Assembly (NCBI RefSeq): GCF_000165425.1
Contig: NW_001799636.1
Coordinates: 186,001 to 250,000, forward strand
Direction of reading: 5' to 3'
Source of the DNA: Paramecium tetraurelia
Taxonomy: Eukaryota; Ciliophora; Oligohymenophorea; Peniculida; Parameciidae
Length of the DNA stretch: 64,000 nt
The position numbers and the translations under genes are program-made. Under the pieces are notes generated by a model. The model had not been told where the DNA came from. It ran no database searches and saw only the letters and a program-made list of their open reading frames with translations. Shown in pieces: positions 1 to 11,813 of the stretch (positions within the stretch are counted from its first letter, which is position 1; each line of letters starts with the position of its first letter).

Positions 1-846
1 CTGGAGAATAACTAAGAAATGAAATGAAATAAACAGCCTACCAAGAAAGGGATGGAAAACAAGTTAAAAAGAAGGAATAGAGATTCCCTCAACTTGTTCG
101 TTAACCTACCAATCTATTGATCGATACTGAGAGGGATAATATTTTGTATCAAAAGACTCTGTCGGAAGTTGCCCTTTCCAATCTCAATAGAGTAGCTAGT
201 CTTAGTTTATTGGGCCAAAGAAGCAAAAATAAATTAGAAACTCACATCAGAGAAGAGTTGAATCTGCCCAATAACTTTTCTTATTTAAATTAGAGTCTTG
301 ACAAGCAATTAAATAAAATTCTTTCAGATAAGGGTATGTGATAGCTTATGTTAAGATTTGAAAACCAAGAGAAAAAGACATCTTTTGACAGAATTGAAAC
401 GAATTGATTAAAAAAGAACAACTTCCAATAATGATGATATCTCCCACTTCTCTTCATGCATCGAAGATTATGATAAAAATCAAAAGATGACTGCCATTAT
501 CAATGCAGAAGGCAAATTGGCTTAGTTGACCAGGAGATACAAGTAAAAGGAATTAAATGATTAAAAATTAAAGTTGAACCTAAATATAAGTTTAGAGAAA
601 ATGTAAGAACGTAAAAACATGCGAATTGATGCTATTAATCCTCTGAGTCCTGTTTAGATGAAAATAAATTCTTAAAGATAATTCGATGAAATGTTTTATG
701 ATAATTCAGATGAAAGATTCCAGAATAGATTACAAGAGAAACATGTAAAATAAGTATGTTAGGTATGGAATCAGCATCAATTTCCAAAGTAAACAAAGCG
801 CTGGATGTAATTCATATAAAATGCACAATAAAAGAAAAAATAATGA
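1..846 (+). CDS. Hypothetical Gln-rich protein, 5' truncated
   Basis: The 3' part of a gene that enters from the left edge. The frame is open from base 3, crosses a 22-nt intron at 334-355 (GTATG...AAG) and then runs to TGA at 844-846, giving about 274 residues. The chain is hydrophilic, rich in Gln, Lys and Asn, probably helical, with no membrane segment and no motif I recognise. The intron is needed because TGA interrupts the frame just after 334; removing it restores one continuous frame. Function unknown. The true start lies outside the window. Confidence 0.7.
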
Positions 847-1086
847 ATTATTATAATTTCACAAAATACTAACTTATGAAAAACTTTGGTTAATCTTTAT
901 AAATATTGGAACCATAATTTGAAAATTCCCTTTATTAAACATTTTTAAAACTAATTCAATAATTTTTCTTCTGAAATTGCCTTTTCAATACCTATTTCTT
1001 CTTCCCCAACGATTATTCTGATAATCATTAAATAAAGGAATATTTTGAATGAGCTAACTTTTAATTTAAGGATTATAAAGAAGTTG

Positions 1087-2826
1087 ATGGATAACAGTAG
1101 CCAAAATAATCATAAGATTGCAATATGATTATTTAAAATACTTAATTCACACAGTAATTCTATTAACAATAAGTATGATATAAATTTGTTTACGAGTCAA
1201 TAAATCTTTAAATATTGTATAGTAATATAAAATATTAAAGTAAAGATACAGATTAGTGAAGGATTGATAGATTGATTGGTTAATAAGTGCATGTATCCAG
1301 AGGAGAACGCATTTTTAATGGTTCATCTATTTAATTTTGTATGAGAGTCTTGTCAAAGAGAATAATTCTTCAGATTTTGAATAATTGATTTTAAACTCAG
1401 TCTTTTTATTTAGGCAGGAATAACAATTGCCAATCTTGCTGTTTATTTCAACTGTAAATGTATTTGTACAAAGCAAAGTAGATAAAGTAATAATATAAGT
1501 TATACTTAATACACCTACCTAAGGCTTTAACAATCATGCAGATGAGAGAGTATTCAAGTTCTTAAATCAAGATAAGGATTAAACATTTTTTTTAAAGGTT
1601 TTGGCAATGATGTCATTATATAAGAATCGAAAATATCAATCTATTGATGAATAGTTAATCTCTTCTAAAGCCTCTATATTATTTCGATTTTGGATAGGAC
1701 TCATAGATTCAGCATTAAATTTGGGTAGATAATTGAATCAGAGAGCAAAGCCTAGATATTTAATCATTATATTTAATATTAGTATGGATTCTTTGGAATG
1801 GTTTAAGAAAACAAGAATTATTGTAGGTGAGGATCTGTATTAAGTTATCAAAAGCAAAATGTAAATAGAGTAGTATTCTGTTAATGATGTACTTACAAAG
1901 ATTGGAGACAAAGGGAATAAATTCTATGTAATTCTCTAAGGATTGGTTGGAGTTTTTGTACGAAATGAAGATCAATTAACAATGATAAATGTTTGCAGGG
2001 AAGGTGAAGGGATGGGTGAACTATCGATAATGTCTAATAAATCTAGAATGGCTACATTGGTATGCTTAACTGATTGTGTAATTGCTACTCTAACTGCATA
2101 CTAATACAAGAGATATGTTATGTAGAATGATGTTTAGAGAATTAACAATTTAGTGGCTTTAAGTGATAAAGTCAGTCTTTTTAATTCGTTAAATAAGTAA
2201 GGCAAGATAATGTTGATGCTATGCATGAAGGAGGTTGAAATTGTAAGGAAATAAATAATTTACAAATAAGCTTAGTAAGCCAAAAACTTGTATATTATAA
2301 TTGAAGGGTCAGTTAAATTGTGCTTAAAGGAAGGTTCCAAATAAAAGACTCTCTGTGTCATTAGCGAAAATGAGATTTTTGGAGATTTGATGGGTAAAGA
2401 CTTGTATCAGGAAACAGCAGAATGTGAATCATAGAGTTGCAGACTGTTGATGATTAGCAGGAAAACGTACTTAATTTCTTATGTAGTTTACAAAAGGTTC
2501 TTCAATCAACCCATTCTTTGGGGATTCTAGAAGAAATGAAACAAAATGCTCATATCAAATCCTGTTTTAGAACATAGTTTAAGGAAAGCAATTCTTTATT
2601 TTAGTAAGAATAATTAAGCACATATGAACCTTTTGAATCCACTCGGACTCTCTTTTATTCGAATGGAATATATTTGTCGGATAAAATGCTCATAAGATCG
2701 AATAGAAAAGTGATGCAATCAATCTTAAATAGAAGCAAAGTTCGAAGACCAGTGATTTGTGTATCTGTTGTCGAGAGAAAATCTAAATTGGATAGTGGAT
2801 TGAGATTGTCAAGTTGCCACAAATGA
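1087..2826 (+). CDS. Protein with two cyclic-nucleotide-binding domains
   Basis: A model with introns at 1097-1116, 1173-1196, 1256-1287 and 2467-2486 gives 547 residues ending at TGA 2824-2826. Two cyclic-nucleotide-binding-like units are visible. The first, about residues 225-340, has a KFYVILQG beta turn followed by GEGMGELS, close to the family's phosphate-binding cassette. The second, about 350-470, has LYIIIEGSVKL and NEIFGDL. No kinase domain or channel transmembrane segments are seen, so it resembles a stand-alone cAMP/cGMP sensor or a PKA regulatory-like protein. The last intron (20 nt) is well supported because the frame changes there. The first three introns and the start are less certain; the upstream frame contains TGA codons that only splicing removes. 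Confidence 0.6.
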
Positions 2827-2876
2827 ATATATTTTATATATATATTTTAAAAATTTTAATGATTTAACTGTCTTCT

Positions 2877-2911
2877 GTAGAGAGAACAACCATGATAGAG
2901 TTGTTCTCTAC
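2877..2911. other. Inverted repeat (hairpin)
   Basis: AGAGAACAAC at 2881-2890 is followed after a 9-nt loop by its exact reverse complement at 2900-2909. Flanking GTAG and AC extend the stem with a 2-nt bulge. It lies in the 128-bp gap between two genes, 44 bases before the next ATG. It could be an RNA hairpin in a UTR or a palindromic protein site; the sequence alone does not decide. Confidence 0.6.
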
Positions 2912-2954
2912 TTTTTTCGATCGTTTGAGTTCTCACAATTCCTAGAGAGAGTAA

Positions 2955-3564
2955 ATGCTAAAATCATTGTACTAATTCAAAGCATTACTATATGCGAACG
3001 ATCCTGGAATAGAAAAATATTTACATGATCTACAAGGATAGAAATCTCCACTCAAAAGAGATAACTCATAAACTAAGAAATCTAGCAGTGTTAGAAAAGA
3101 ACAAGAACCAATTATGCGTCATCCAAAACGAAAAACATTAGGATGTGGACATGAAATTGATGTTGTAGATTCCTCTGGAGAATGTCTTGTATGCACAGCA
3201 TAATCAGTAAATCTCATATACTAAATAGCCTTTTGATGAATTTAAATCCAAATGCGCAAATGTCTTCAAGGTCTTACAATCATTAGACAATGATGATTTC
3301 TTTAGAACTTTGCAATAATTAGATGTATTTCATACACTAATACATCAGGATCCCTTGACTGTCTCTCTTTCCAAGTAAAGATGTTAGTCCTCTACAGGAG
3401 AATTATTCAAAGACCCCATGAATTATTCCAGAATGGCATTAGCAGAATAGCAAACCACCAATATCCAACAAATCATACGAAAATGTCTCCGATGCAATAA
3501 GGATATCCAAAATCACGATTCCAAAAACATTAGTTACTTCTGCAATTCTTGCAAAAACTTTTGA
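2955..3564 (+). CDS. Small Cys-rich protein of unknown function
   Basis: Two exons joined across a 22-nt intron at 3207-3228 give 195 residues ending in TGA 3562-3564. Two Cys clusters suggest zinc binding. One is near the middle, with a CGH triplet followed after about 12 residues by CLVC. The other is at the C terminus, with CLRC, then about 13 residues, then CNSC. Between them is a helical stretch. This is not a RING or any zinc-finger class I can name. Start chosen as the first ATG of the frame, 44 bases after the hairpin. Confidence 0.7.
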
Positions 3565-4815
3565 CTTCCATTTATTTAGAATTAGTTAAAATATTAATTA
3601 ATTAAAATACGCATCTCAAGGGTCACATAACAACATCAATATAATCTTCCTATTTTGTATTCAATAAAACTTCATACAGATAATTAAATATATCTAAGAA
3701 TTACACTAAATTTCTTTTCAATAAATCTTTACATTAAAGTGAAAATTGATGATCCATATTATATTCTTTAAAATCTATTTTACATTATAGGTTGTTTTAT
3801 CAATTCATTCTTGGCAACCATTTACCTAAACTAGATAATAATGATATGATTTAAGTGAATAAAATAGAACAATTAACAAAGATAACTCAGACACAAACTT
3901 TTTTAATTATAAAGAAGAGATACAAATTTGGCACTTGTATAATCTTTGTTCTTAAATGTTATAAATTTGTAAAGTCCAAAAAGTTGCAATTCAAGTAGAT
4001 GAGATATATTAATAAAAATTAAAGAAATGAATTTATTCTATTTTAAAAATTTATGCTTAGAGAGACGTACTACCATTGTAGAATACAATTTATTACGAGT
4101 ATATACTCCTAAAATTAATTTAAATTCCAAAGCCTGAATACCAAACAAATAATTAAGTTCACGAAAAATATAACTGAATCTATAGCGGAAACAATTTTTT
4201 TCTATTGTTTAATATAAAATTACTCATCTAATGATTATGATTTTAAGAATAATATTAATTTTAATGAATTAATTGGAGGAGCTATTAAAGAAACCAGAGT
4301 TTTATGACAATTTAACTTTATGCTTTTTAACTGGAGTTAAAAAATTGTGTGCTTAATTCGAAAATAGAATAAAAATAGAAACCATACGAAGGAGAAAGGC
4401 CAAAAATGGAATTAGAAAAATAAAATACAATATGGAGAATTCAAAGTATTAAACTAAATACTAAAGGGGAAGGTAATAATGAAATTTATGAAAGCGAAAA
4501 GATAATTTGAGCACATTTGAGCAAATATAATATTTATTAATTATTTAGTCATAATATTTGTCAGACTTAGAGGTTGACTTAAGATATTCATCAGACATAA
4601 TTAGATTAATTATTTAATTATTTTTGTTATATAATAGTTTAAATTGATTTATAATTCTCTATCAAATTTAAGAAGATCTTTATAAATTTGACTTTAGTAT
4701 TGTATTTAGTGTGCATTTATATTTTATATGCACTAATCAAAGAAATAAAAGATTTTGAATAAATGTGATTATTTTTATTATTTACTTTTCCATAATCATT
4801 TTAGAAGGCATTGCT
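3565..4815. other. AT-rich intergenic stretch
   Basis: About 1.25 kb between two convergent genes. Mostly A/T runs with frequent TGA in all frames. The only open stretch of note is listed separately at 4304-4510. Nothing else recognised. Confidence 0.6.
4304..4510 (+). CDS. Possible small ORF or gene relic
   Basis: An ATG at 4304 opens 68 codons to TGA 4508-4510 with no intron. The predicted chain is Lys/Glu/Gln-rich and hydrophilic. In this code such a length can arise by chance in AT-rich DNA, and no motif is visible. Listed only because it is the sole sizeable open frame in the gap. Confidence 0.2.
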
Positions 4816-5770
4816 TCAATTACTAGATTGCTTCATAGTCTTATGGACAGTTGCCATTTGTAAATTTGAATCTCGAATTGCTATCACCATCCACTAATTT
4901 AGGAGATATATTATACTTTTTTGTATAACTGCTTCCAATCGCTTCTCCATATCGATTGGCTTTTATTATACAGGAGTTTCGATTGGTTGTGTTTCTTCAA
5001 CGGTCTATAATGGTTGCGGAGGTTAGGGCTAGTCAGGAATGCGATCTACTATGTTATCTTCAATCATTCGATCAAGAATGTTTTAAGTGTTGAGGAAGAC
5101 AGATTTTTAGAGAGCATTTTTGTAGTTGATTTTGGTATAGAATTTTTTGAAATTTTCTTACGCTATTTTTTAGGAGTAAGAAAAGAGCCATTTAGAATTG
5201 TTCATCTCTTCCTGGCATAGAATAGAGGCATACTTTTTTAATGACTTGAGTCGACTCTTTATCCTTTGGGGTGTTGGTGCAAATAAACACAGTCTTTTAT
5301 CTTACATTACTATCCTTTAAGGAAGTTGGTGCAATATTTGGTTGTACCAAAAGATGCCTTCACATATCTGTCATGCAGTGGAAATTCTTTCGCATGCCAT
5401 AAATTTTAAATATAATGTATACTAAAATCGCCATCGATGCTTCTTGCTCATTCCTGTATGTAATATAGGCAGCATGTGAAGGTGGATTAAAAGTGTTGCT
5501 CTAAATTACTATTAATTTTTGGATTTAGCCATACTGTCCAAAATACTCTGGCTTCTTTAGTAGCTTTTGACTAATGAAATATTTGATACTTCCTCCTTTG
5601 CTATGCTAGGGTGCCAAGCCTATCACATAGATTAGGTTTTTGCATATGATTCTGATTTCAGCCAATTGGGTTTTATTTTAAAGACTTATCTCCTTAAGGT
5701 TGTACAGAAACCTGGGTGATTCTTGTTGATCATCGCTATAGTATTCGTCTGAGTTGTCTGAATTTTACAT
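4816..5770 (-). CDS. Not4/CNOT4-like RRM plus zinc-finger protein
   Basis: The read-out matches the central part of the CCR4-NOT ubiquitin ligase Not4: a KNLIYVIGL start to an RRM, then a KKPEYFGQYG block, then KASFGTTKYC leading to a CCCH-like finger (C-x7-C-x5-C-x3-H). The usual N-terminal RING is absent: only about 40 residues precede the RRM and no Cys pairs occur there. A 26-nt intron at 5208-5233 fits. A second frame change, somewhere in 5391-5422, has no GT-AG intron of normal size; the sequence there starts like an intron (GTATAC) but lacks a usable AG. The C-terminal part is Pro/Gln-rich. Start is the ATG at 5770. It is either a divergent or damaged Not4 or a specialised paralog. Confidence 0.6.
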
Positions 5771-5806
5771 TTAATTATTTATTATTATCTCTATAATCTA
5801 AATATA

Positions 5807-6600
5807 TCAACGATCTTGAGCTGCTAAAATTTTATTCAGTGTTTCTTCCAACACACTGAGGACATCATTCTCAGTAGCCTCTCTCAGCACTTTCTCTTCA
5901 TCTATCTCTTTCTTAATTCTATTCACCACGTCCTTCAACATCTCAAACAGACTCTGCTCTCCCTATTGTCTGCTCACCTTCTCCTGTTAAATAATCTGGG
6001 ACAACCTCTGCAATTCCTCAGTCAATTTTGTATTGATGTTTCTATCCATCTCATCCCTCTCCTTTATATTCTGCTGCAACATCTCCTGCAACTGTGGCAA
6101 ATCACTCTTTAATAGTTATTCAGCATTCTACCTCTAAACATTCATTTATCTCCTTGATTGATTGATTCCTCTCACTCTTCTCCTGACTGATCTGCTCTCT
6201 CAATTCTTGGATATCCTTCTCAACCTATTCATTGAACTTCTATTAACTTTCCTCTCTCTACTTGCTCAACTCCTCCAACTTTTCATTTACACTCTCCTCC
6301 GCCTTCTTCATATCCTCAACCATCTATTATTCATCTTCCTGCTTTGGTTCTTATTCACTCAACACCGATTACACATATTCCAAGCCCTCCTTTATTTTAG
6401 AGACCTTTCCTTCTAAAGTATCCCTAAGATCTTTTATAGCTGTTTCCAAGATTTCAACTCTCTCCTCTGCTTCCTTTATTCTCGAAGTCTTCAATCAAAC
6501 AAACACCTAATACTTAATCTTTGTGTCCCAAGGTTAACTCGCTCAATTGTCCAACAATCTTCTCTGCTCTGCTTCTTGTAGGTGAGTAAGGTCTGCTCAT
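5807..6600 (-). CDS. SF-assemblin (striated fibre protein)
   Basis: Three exons (introns 6489-6513 and 6107-6131, both 25 nt) encode 247 residues. The chain has a short head with SPTR, typical of SF-assemblins, then an almost unbroken alpha-helical coiled coil rich in Glu, Lys and Gln that lasts to the C terminus. The C-terminal KEIDEEKVLRE followed by NDVLSVLEETLNKI is also characteristic. In ciliates these proteins build the striated rootlets (kinetodesmal fibres) at basal bodies, where Paramecium has a large family. Length is close to the algal founding member. Only 36 bases separate its end from the start of the Not4-like gene. Confidence 0.82.
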
Positions 6601-6765
6601 GAATAAATTTTATTTTAATTAATATTAATAATCACATCAGCATATATAAAATCAATAAATCTATTTCATAAATTATTGAGTTCTATTTCAATTTTCAATT
6701 TAATTAAGATTAATTAAGTAGATATATTTAATTATACAAATTAATATTAATTACTTATTTGAAAT

Positions 6766-8426
6766 TCACATTTAAATTGAAATTCCTAATTTTTTGAGAT
6801 CCTCTATTTTCTTCTTCACTCTAAATTAATTGATTAGGTTCTGACCCAAATACACAGTTTTGATGTGAATCTGAATCTACTTCAAAATAGCATTCATAAT
6901 CATATCCAAAAACTTTTCAGTAATCACATTTGATTAAAGATACAACACTTAACAATGCAATTCCATCAATTTCATAGCACCTACATCACTTATACGATTC
7001 CTCATTAATTTAATAATTTTGATCTTCTTATTTCTGATTTATTCTTCTAATATCATTATTCCATCATCTCCTAGTTCTTAATGAATAAACATCAAATAAA
7101 GTACCTTATTGTGATAAATCCAGATGGTCACCATTACAATTGAATAGAATCGATTCCACCTTGGTGTTTAGTTTCTTCTTAGCTGCAGGTTTCTTGGGGG
7201 AGGCAGATTGTTGTCTGCTCTATACTTTTGGCGAGACCAAAGCGAACTATTAAGAAGCCCTTTTTTGATGAGGTTATTGTGGACTAATGGTGTGTTAGGA
7301 GATATTGTTAGAGGATGGTTGAGATTGGCAAGTAGATTCTGGTAGAGATGAGCCTAGGAATTCATTATGAGGTGGCTATTCATCAATTTCTTTCAAGAAA
7401 CTCTGTTCAATGATAGATAAATCTTTAAGGATATTAGGTTCATCGAAATACTCTTATTCATATTGATTAAAGGTTGGGATGGCAGAAACAATGTCTTGAA
7501 GATTATTTTAGAATTTGAGTAGATAATCGTCTATTTCTTCAAGGATTTAGTTCCCTTATTTATTCGAGGAGTCTTAGAGCAACAAAGTGTAGGGAATCTC
7601 TCCTTTTTCTTTGGCTAATTGGAATTCTTAGATTTTTTGATTAGATCTGATTTGTAATTTTATATATACCCAAGTATCCACAAATCAGCTTTGTCAAGGA
7701 TTTAATTAATAGTAAGAGTCTCCTTTTTAAAGAACTGATCCTCTAACTATTTATACTTTTATTCAATATCTTCAAGCACTTTTTACTATTTAAGAAGTAT
7801 CTAATTGATTATTTCCTAGGGTGATTGAAGTAAGATACTTTAAATTATTCTTCAGCAAGAGTTTACTATTATTTTATACAAAGCCTAATTTAATCGTGTA
7901 TCTTCTTATTAATGAGTGGCAACTTGAGTGACTTGATTTTATCTTGGATAGTGAGAGTCAAATTTTAGGTCTGAATAAGGTTTTCCTTGATTGATTTGTC
8001 CACATACTAAAAATCAATAAATATAGGTACATCAGCATTTTATATATTGTGTTGTTTGTGAATACCAAATAAAGCACAATTTGCACAGATTCTGCACCTG
8101 TCATCTATACATATGAGTTCAAGCTGTTTATGGTGTTAGGGACACTACTGTATTTTGTCTGGGTTCCATGTTAAATCATTATCTTGGCTTTTGCATATGA
8201 TTCTCAGAACAGCTTGATTGATTGGATAGAGTGTAAGATCGGCAGGTTAAAGTAATCTGATAAATTGACACATAGAGTACCCATCTTCAGGACAAATGAT
8301 CTTACTAGATTCTTTAAGACAGCGCAAACACATTGAATGACCGCATTTTGGTAGCATTTGAGGTGTTCGAGTGAATCTATCAAAATTCATTTAGCATTGA
8401 GGACAATGGAGTAATTCTTAACTCAT
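6766..8426 (-). CDS. RING and B-box protein (TRIM-like)
   Basis: Five exons (introns 8007-8030, 7816-7838, 7647-7669, 7077-7104) give 520 residues. The N terminus has a RING finger with metal ligands at C8, C11, C28, H30, C33, C36, C45 and D48. A B-box-type finger follows at about residues 100-135, with CPQHHKQ, then C-x4-C-x2-C-x2-C and a C-terminal His pair. The rest is helical and Gln/Ser-rich, with a basic Lys-rich patch near residue 370. This order suits an E3 ubiquitin ligase, but no SPRY or NHL substrate domain is seen. Its ATG lies only 40 bases from the ATG of the divergent kinesin gene. Confidence 0.78.
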
Positions 8427-8466
8427 TAATTTTATTATATACATATTTGAATTTAACCGAAATACT

Positions 8467-10789
8467 ATGGAAAACATCCAAGTAGCAGTCCGCATACGTC
8501 CTGATCCTGAACCTTCCATCTGGGCAATTCATGATCAACATATATTTCTTAACAATTAAATGAGAAAGCCACCCAATGGGTAAGGTCGTACGACTTTTGC
8601 ATTTGATCACTGCTTCAGCTAGGACAGCAAAAATACTGATATCTATTCGAAGGAGGTGAAATCATTAGTGCTTGGATCTACCAATGGTATCAATGGCACT
8701 ATTTTCCTCTATGGTCAAACTGGTAGTGGCAAGACTTACACAATGTTGGGTAAGGAAAATGATGAAGGCGTCTTATTGTAGAGTTTTAAGGATTTGTTTG
8801 CTAAAATTGAGGCTGATCTCAATAAGACCTATGTTTTACGTTGTTCATATTTTGAAATATACAATGAACAAATATTTGATCTCCTAAAACCATCCTCCAA
8901 ATTATAAGAAACCTTACAAGTCAACGAAGATCAAAAGAAGGAATTCTTCAGTGAAAGGACTCATCGAATAATCAGTATCATCCATCAATGAAATCTTTGA
9001 TGTGCTTAAAAGAGGTGAAATCAATAGGCACTATGCTCAAACTGCCATGAATCATAACAGTTCCAGATCTCATGCCATATTTCGATTGTATGTACAATCA
9101 ATCACCAATAATTTTATTCGACAATATAGACGGGAACAATCCCAACATAAATTCCCTACTCTAGAATAATTAGAATCAGAAAACAATCAACTCAAAGGAG
9201 CTATGGTAACTGAAAGTGTTCTCAACTTTGTTGATTTGGCTGGGTCTGAAAAAGTGTCCAATCACTTCGAGGATGCTGAAATCTAGGATACTAATCGCAG
9301 AGTGAAAGAAGGTCAATATATTAATAAGAGTTTATTCTTTCTTACTTAAGTCATCTATTTAAAGGCTGAAGATAAAGGCCATGTACCATTTAGAAACTCA
9401 TCTTTAACAAAGATACTTAAATCTAGTTTAGATGGATCATCCAGAACATTAATTATTTTATGTATCAATGCTGCAGCTCTTCATTTTGATTATTCCATTT
9501 CCACTTTGAGATTTGGGATGAATGCCAAAAAAATTGAAACCAAGGTTTTAGCCAATATTAATTATTAAAATGACGACGAAGCTTTAAAAATCGTACTCTC
9601 TGATTATGAAAAGAAATTGCATGACTACGAAAAAATCAGAGCCGAAGAAAAAGAAGGATTTGAATAATAACTAAATCAATTATAAAATGAGAATTAGCAA
9701 TTACAAAATAGATTAACTACATAGAATGCTCAAAATTTCAAATGCATTCCAAAACTATATAAGGATATTACTTGGGCAGATCGATTCAAGTATGATTTCC
9801 ATTGTGCTGGTGCAGGAGACATTCTAGTCACTAATTAAAAAGTTAAGAAACCCCCTCAACATGATTGTTAAGGTAAATTGGTTTTAAGTGCCTTAAAAGT
9901 TAGCGAATAAAACAGAAAGACACTTATTTCTAATTATGAATTAGTTAAAAATTAATATCTCTAATTAAACGAGTTCTATAATTAAAGTAAACTTAGGATT
10001 TAATAATAATATGATCAAATTCAGTCTCTTAATTCCTAATACAATAGATTATATAGTTATGCATCTGAAATGAAATAGTAGTTAGATTTTGATGTAAAAT
10101 AGCTAGAAAATTAAGAATTACATTAAATGATTTAGTTTTATTAAAATTAGTTATTAAAATTGTAAATTGAATGGAAGGAAAGAGAATAGACAAGCAATTT
10201 GGATTAACAATAAGTGTATAACATTGAACAATTTAAATTGATTGAGTAGAGTTCTTAAAATGAAATTGATGTCCAAAATTATTAACAAATAAATTTGGAT
10301 GAAATTATGTATACGAATATAGTGGAAGTAGAGATGGAAAATCAATAGGAAAAAGAAAAAGACTAAAGCATTGAATCTGAAGAATTCTTCAAAGTAGAGT
10401 TTCCTACTTACTTAAGGCATTCAAATAATATTACTAAACCATCTATGAATGAAACGGCTTCTTAGTAGACTGTTTAGGATTTAAGTGAAATTAACTTTAA
10501 AACAGTATTGTAAAGCTTTATCAGCGAGATGGATGTTCTACAAACTTCAACTCATCATAAAAATAATAGTACTTCTTGTAATAAGAAACAAACAGGCAAG
10601 TACAAGACACCTGATAAATTGAAAAAGTAGAGTACCAGCCAAACTACTATTAGGGGTAAATAGAATATTGAACCTACTCGTTAAAGTTGTAACAATATTC
10701 CAAAACCAAAGATAAGGCCTAGGCCAAGTGGAAATGGAAATGAGGAGTTGTCTATGCTGTTGAACAACGCTGAAATGAGTAAATATTGA
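8467..10789 (+). CDS. Kinesin motor protein with one frame change
   Basis: N-terminal kinesin motor: beta-1 start VAVRIRPDP, P-loop GQTGSGKT at residues 83-90, switch I NSSRSHA and switch II DLAGSE. After the motor there is a Gln/Asn-rich coiled coil and a basic tail; about 770 residues in all. The motor frame shifts by +1 near 8950: VKGLIEQS and SSINEIFDVLKRG, both conserved, lie one base out of frame from what precedes. A 25-nt GT-AG segment at 8951-8975 could be read as an intron and restores the frame, but it would remove the conserved VKGL block. It may be an assembly error, a damaged allele or a real, unusual intron. Motor near the N terminus implies plus-end movement; subfamily not assigned. 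Confidence 0.75.
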
Positions 10790-10814
10790 ATTATTTTTTA
10801 ATTATCATTTATTT

Positions 10815-11073
10815 ATGGAAGAAGCACGTGATTTTTCTCATGTTGGTTAAAAGATACTAACCATCGATAAGTTGTGTTATAAGAAGTGTCTGAAGAATTA
10901 TGAACGCGCTATGAACGTTAAAGAAGAAGCTTGCTTAAGTATTAAACATTTCTATCATAGAAAATTGTTTGGCCAAAGTAATCAACGGAATAGATTTTCT
11001 GCATAGCATCAATAACAAAGGAGGTTTGGATAGAGCACCATTTAAAACTGAAGGAGGTTTCTGGTCAAAGTGA
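10815..11073 (+). CDS. Small Tim chaperone (Tim8/9/10/13 family)
   Basis: A 22-nt intron at 10939-10960 splits a 78-residue protein with twin CX3C motifs, CYKKC and CLKNC, spaced as in small mitochondrial Tim proteins. These form hexamers in the intermembrane space and escort membrane proteins across it; the four cysteines make two disulfides. Without splicing the second CX3C is lost, which strongly supports the intron. Which of Tim8, 9, 10 or 13 cannot be decided. It starts 25 bases after the stop of the kinesin gene. Confidence 0.8.
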
Positions 11074-11100
11074 GAGTTTATTAATATTTATTACTAAAAT

Positions 11101-11730
11101 ATGACTCATCAACCATACTTAAGTCTCTCCAAATTAAAGAGTTCTCACTCTCATCACGGTTACCATAAGAAGCTGATATTACAGCTTGATGAAGATGACT
11201 AATAACATATGCCAATGTTTCATCAAAATACGAGCAAGAGTAGACATCTCGAAAAGGGAACCCTCTCGAGGTCGAAAATTCAGAATATTGCTTAATTATA
11301 AGACATGTTTAAGCAATTCAAGCATTTTAAATGCTCTCTTCAAGCATAGTCTCCAGTGATTCAGATGATGAAATCAAGTCAGATCTCAAAGAAACCTCAA
11401 TCCTAATCGAAGAGTACATTGGATGCAAAAGAGGTATCATTTGAGGACAAACAGAAAATGATGATTTAAACACGCAAGACTATGTATCGAATAGTGATGG
11501 ATAATAAGTTGCGAAGTTAATCAATAAAGGATTATGGATTTAATTTGAGACCTCTGTTCAACCAAGTGATAGAAAAAAACGATAGTGTTTTAGAATAGAA
11601 GAGTAATTATAGCATAACTAGCTAGTTCAGGAACAAAGACAAGAAAAGAGGAAATCTGACTTGTTTTCACGCAGCCCCTTCTCGAATGCTTACTATGCAA
11701 CCAAGGCTCTTTCTAAGAGATCTCGCATGA
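11101..11730 (+). CDS. Hypothetical basic Ser/Lys-rich protein
   Basis: A single open frame of 209 residues from ATG 11101 to TGA 11728-11730. The sequence is basic and rich in Ser, Lys and Gln, with many short charged patches, no hydrophobic segment and no recognised domain. It probably has much intrinsic disorder. It follows the small Tim gene after 27 bases and precedes another plus-strand gene after 83 bases. Function unknown. Confidence 0.6.
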
Positions 11731-11813
11731 ATGTGTACGAACGTCTAGCACAAAATCTGCCTGCTGATTCACGATTCCACTACGAATGATATTAATATTA
11801 AAAAAGATTTAAA

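Noticed and set aside
6162-6510. Leu/Ser-rich plus-strand frames suggesting a membrane protein
   Set aside because: Antisense of the SF-assemblin coiled coil.
6766-8426. RING/B-box gene as the missing RING part of the Not4-like gene
   Set aside because: It has its own start, B-box and stop, and the SF-assemblin gene lies between them.
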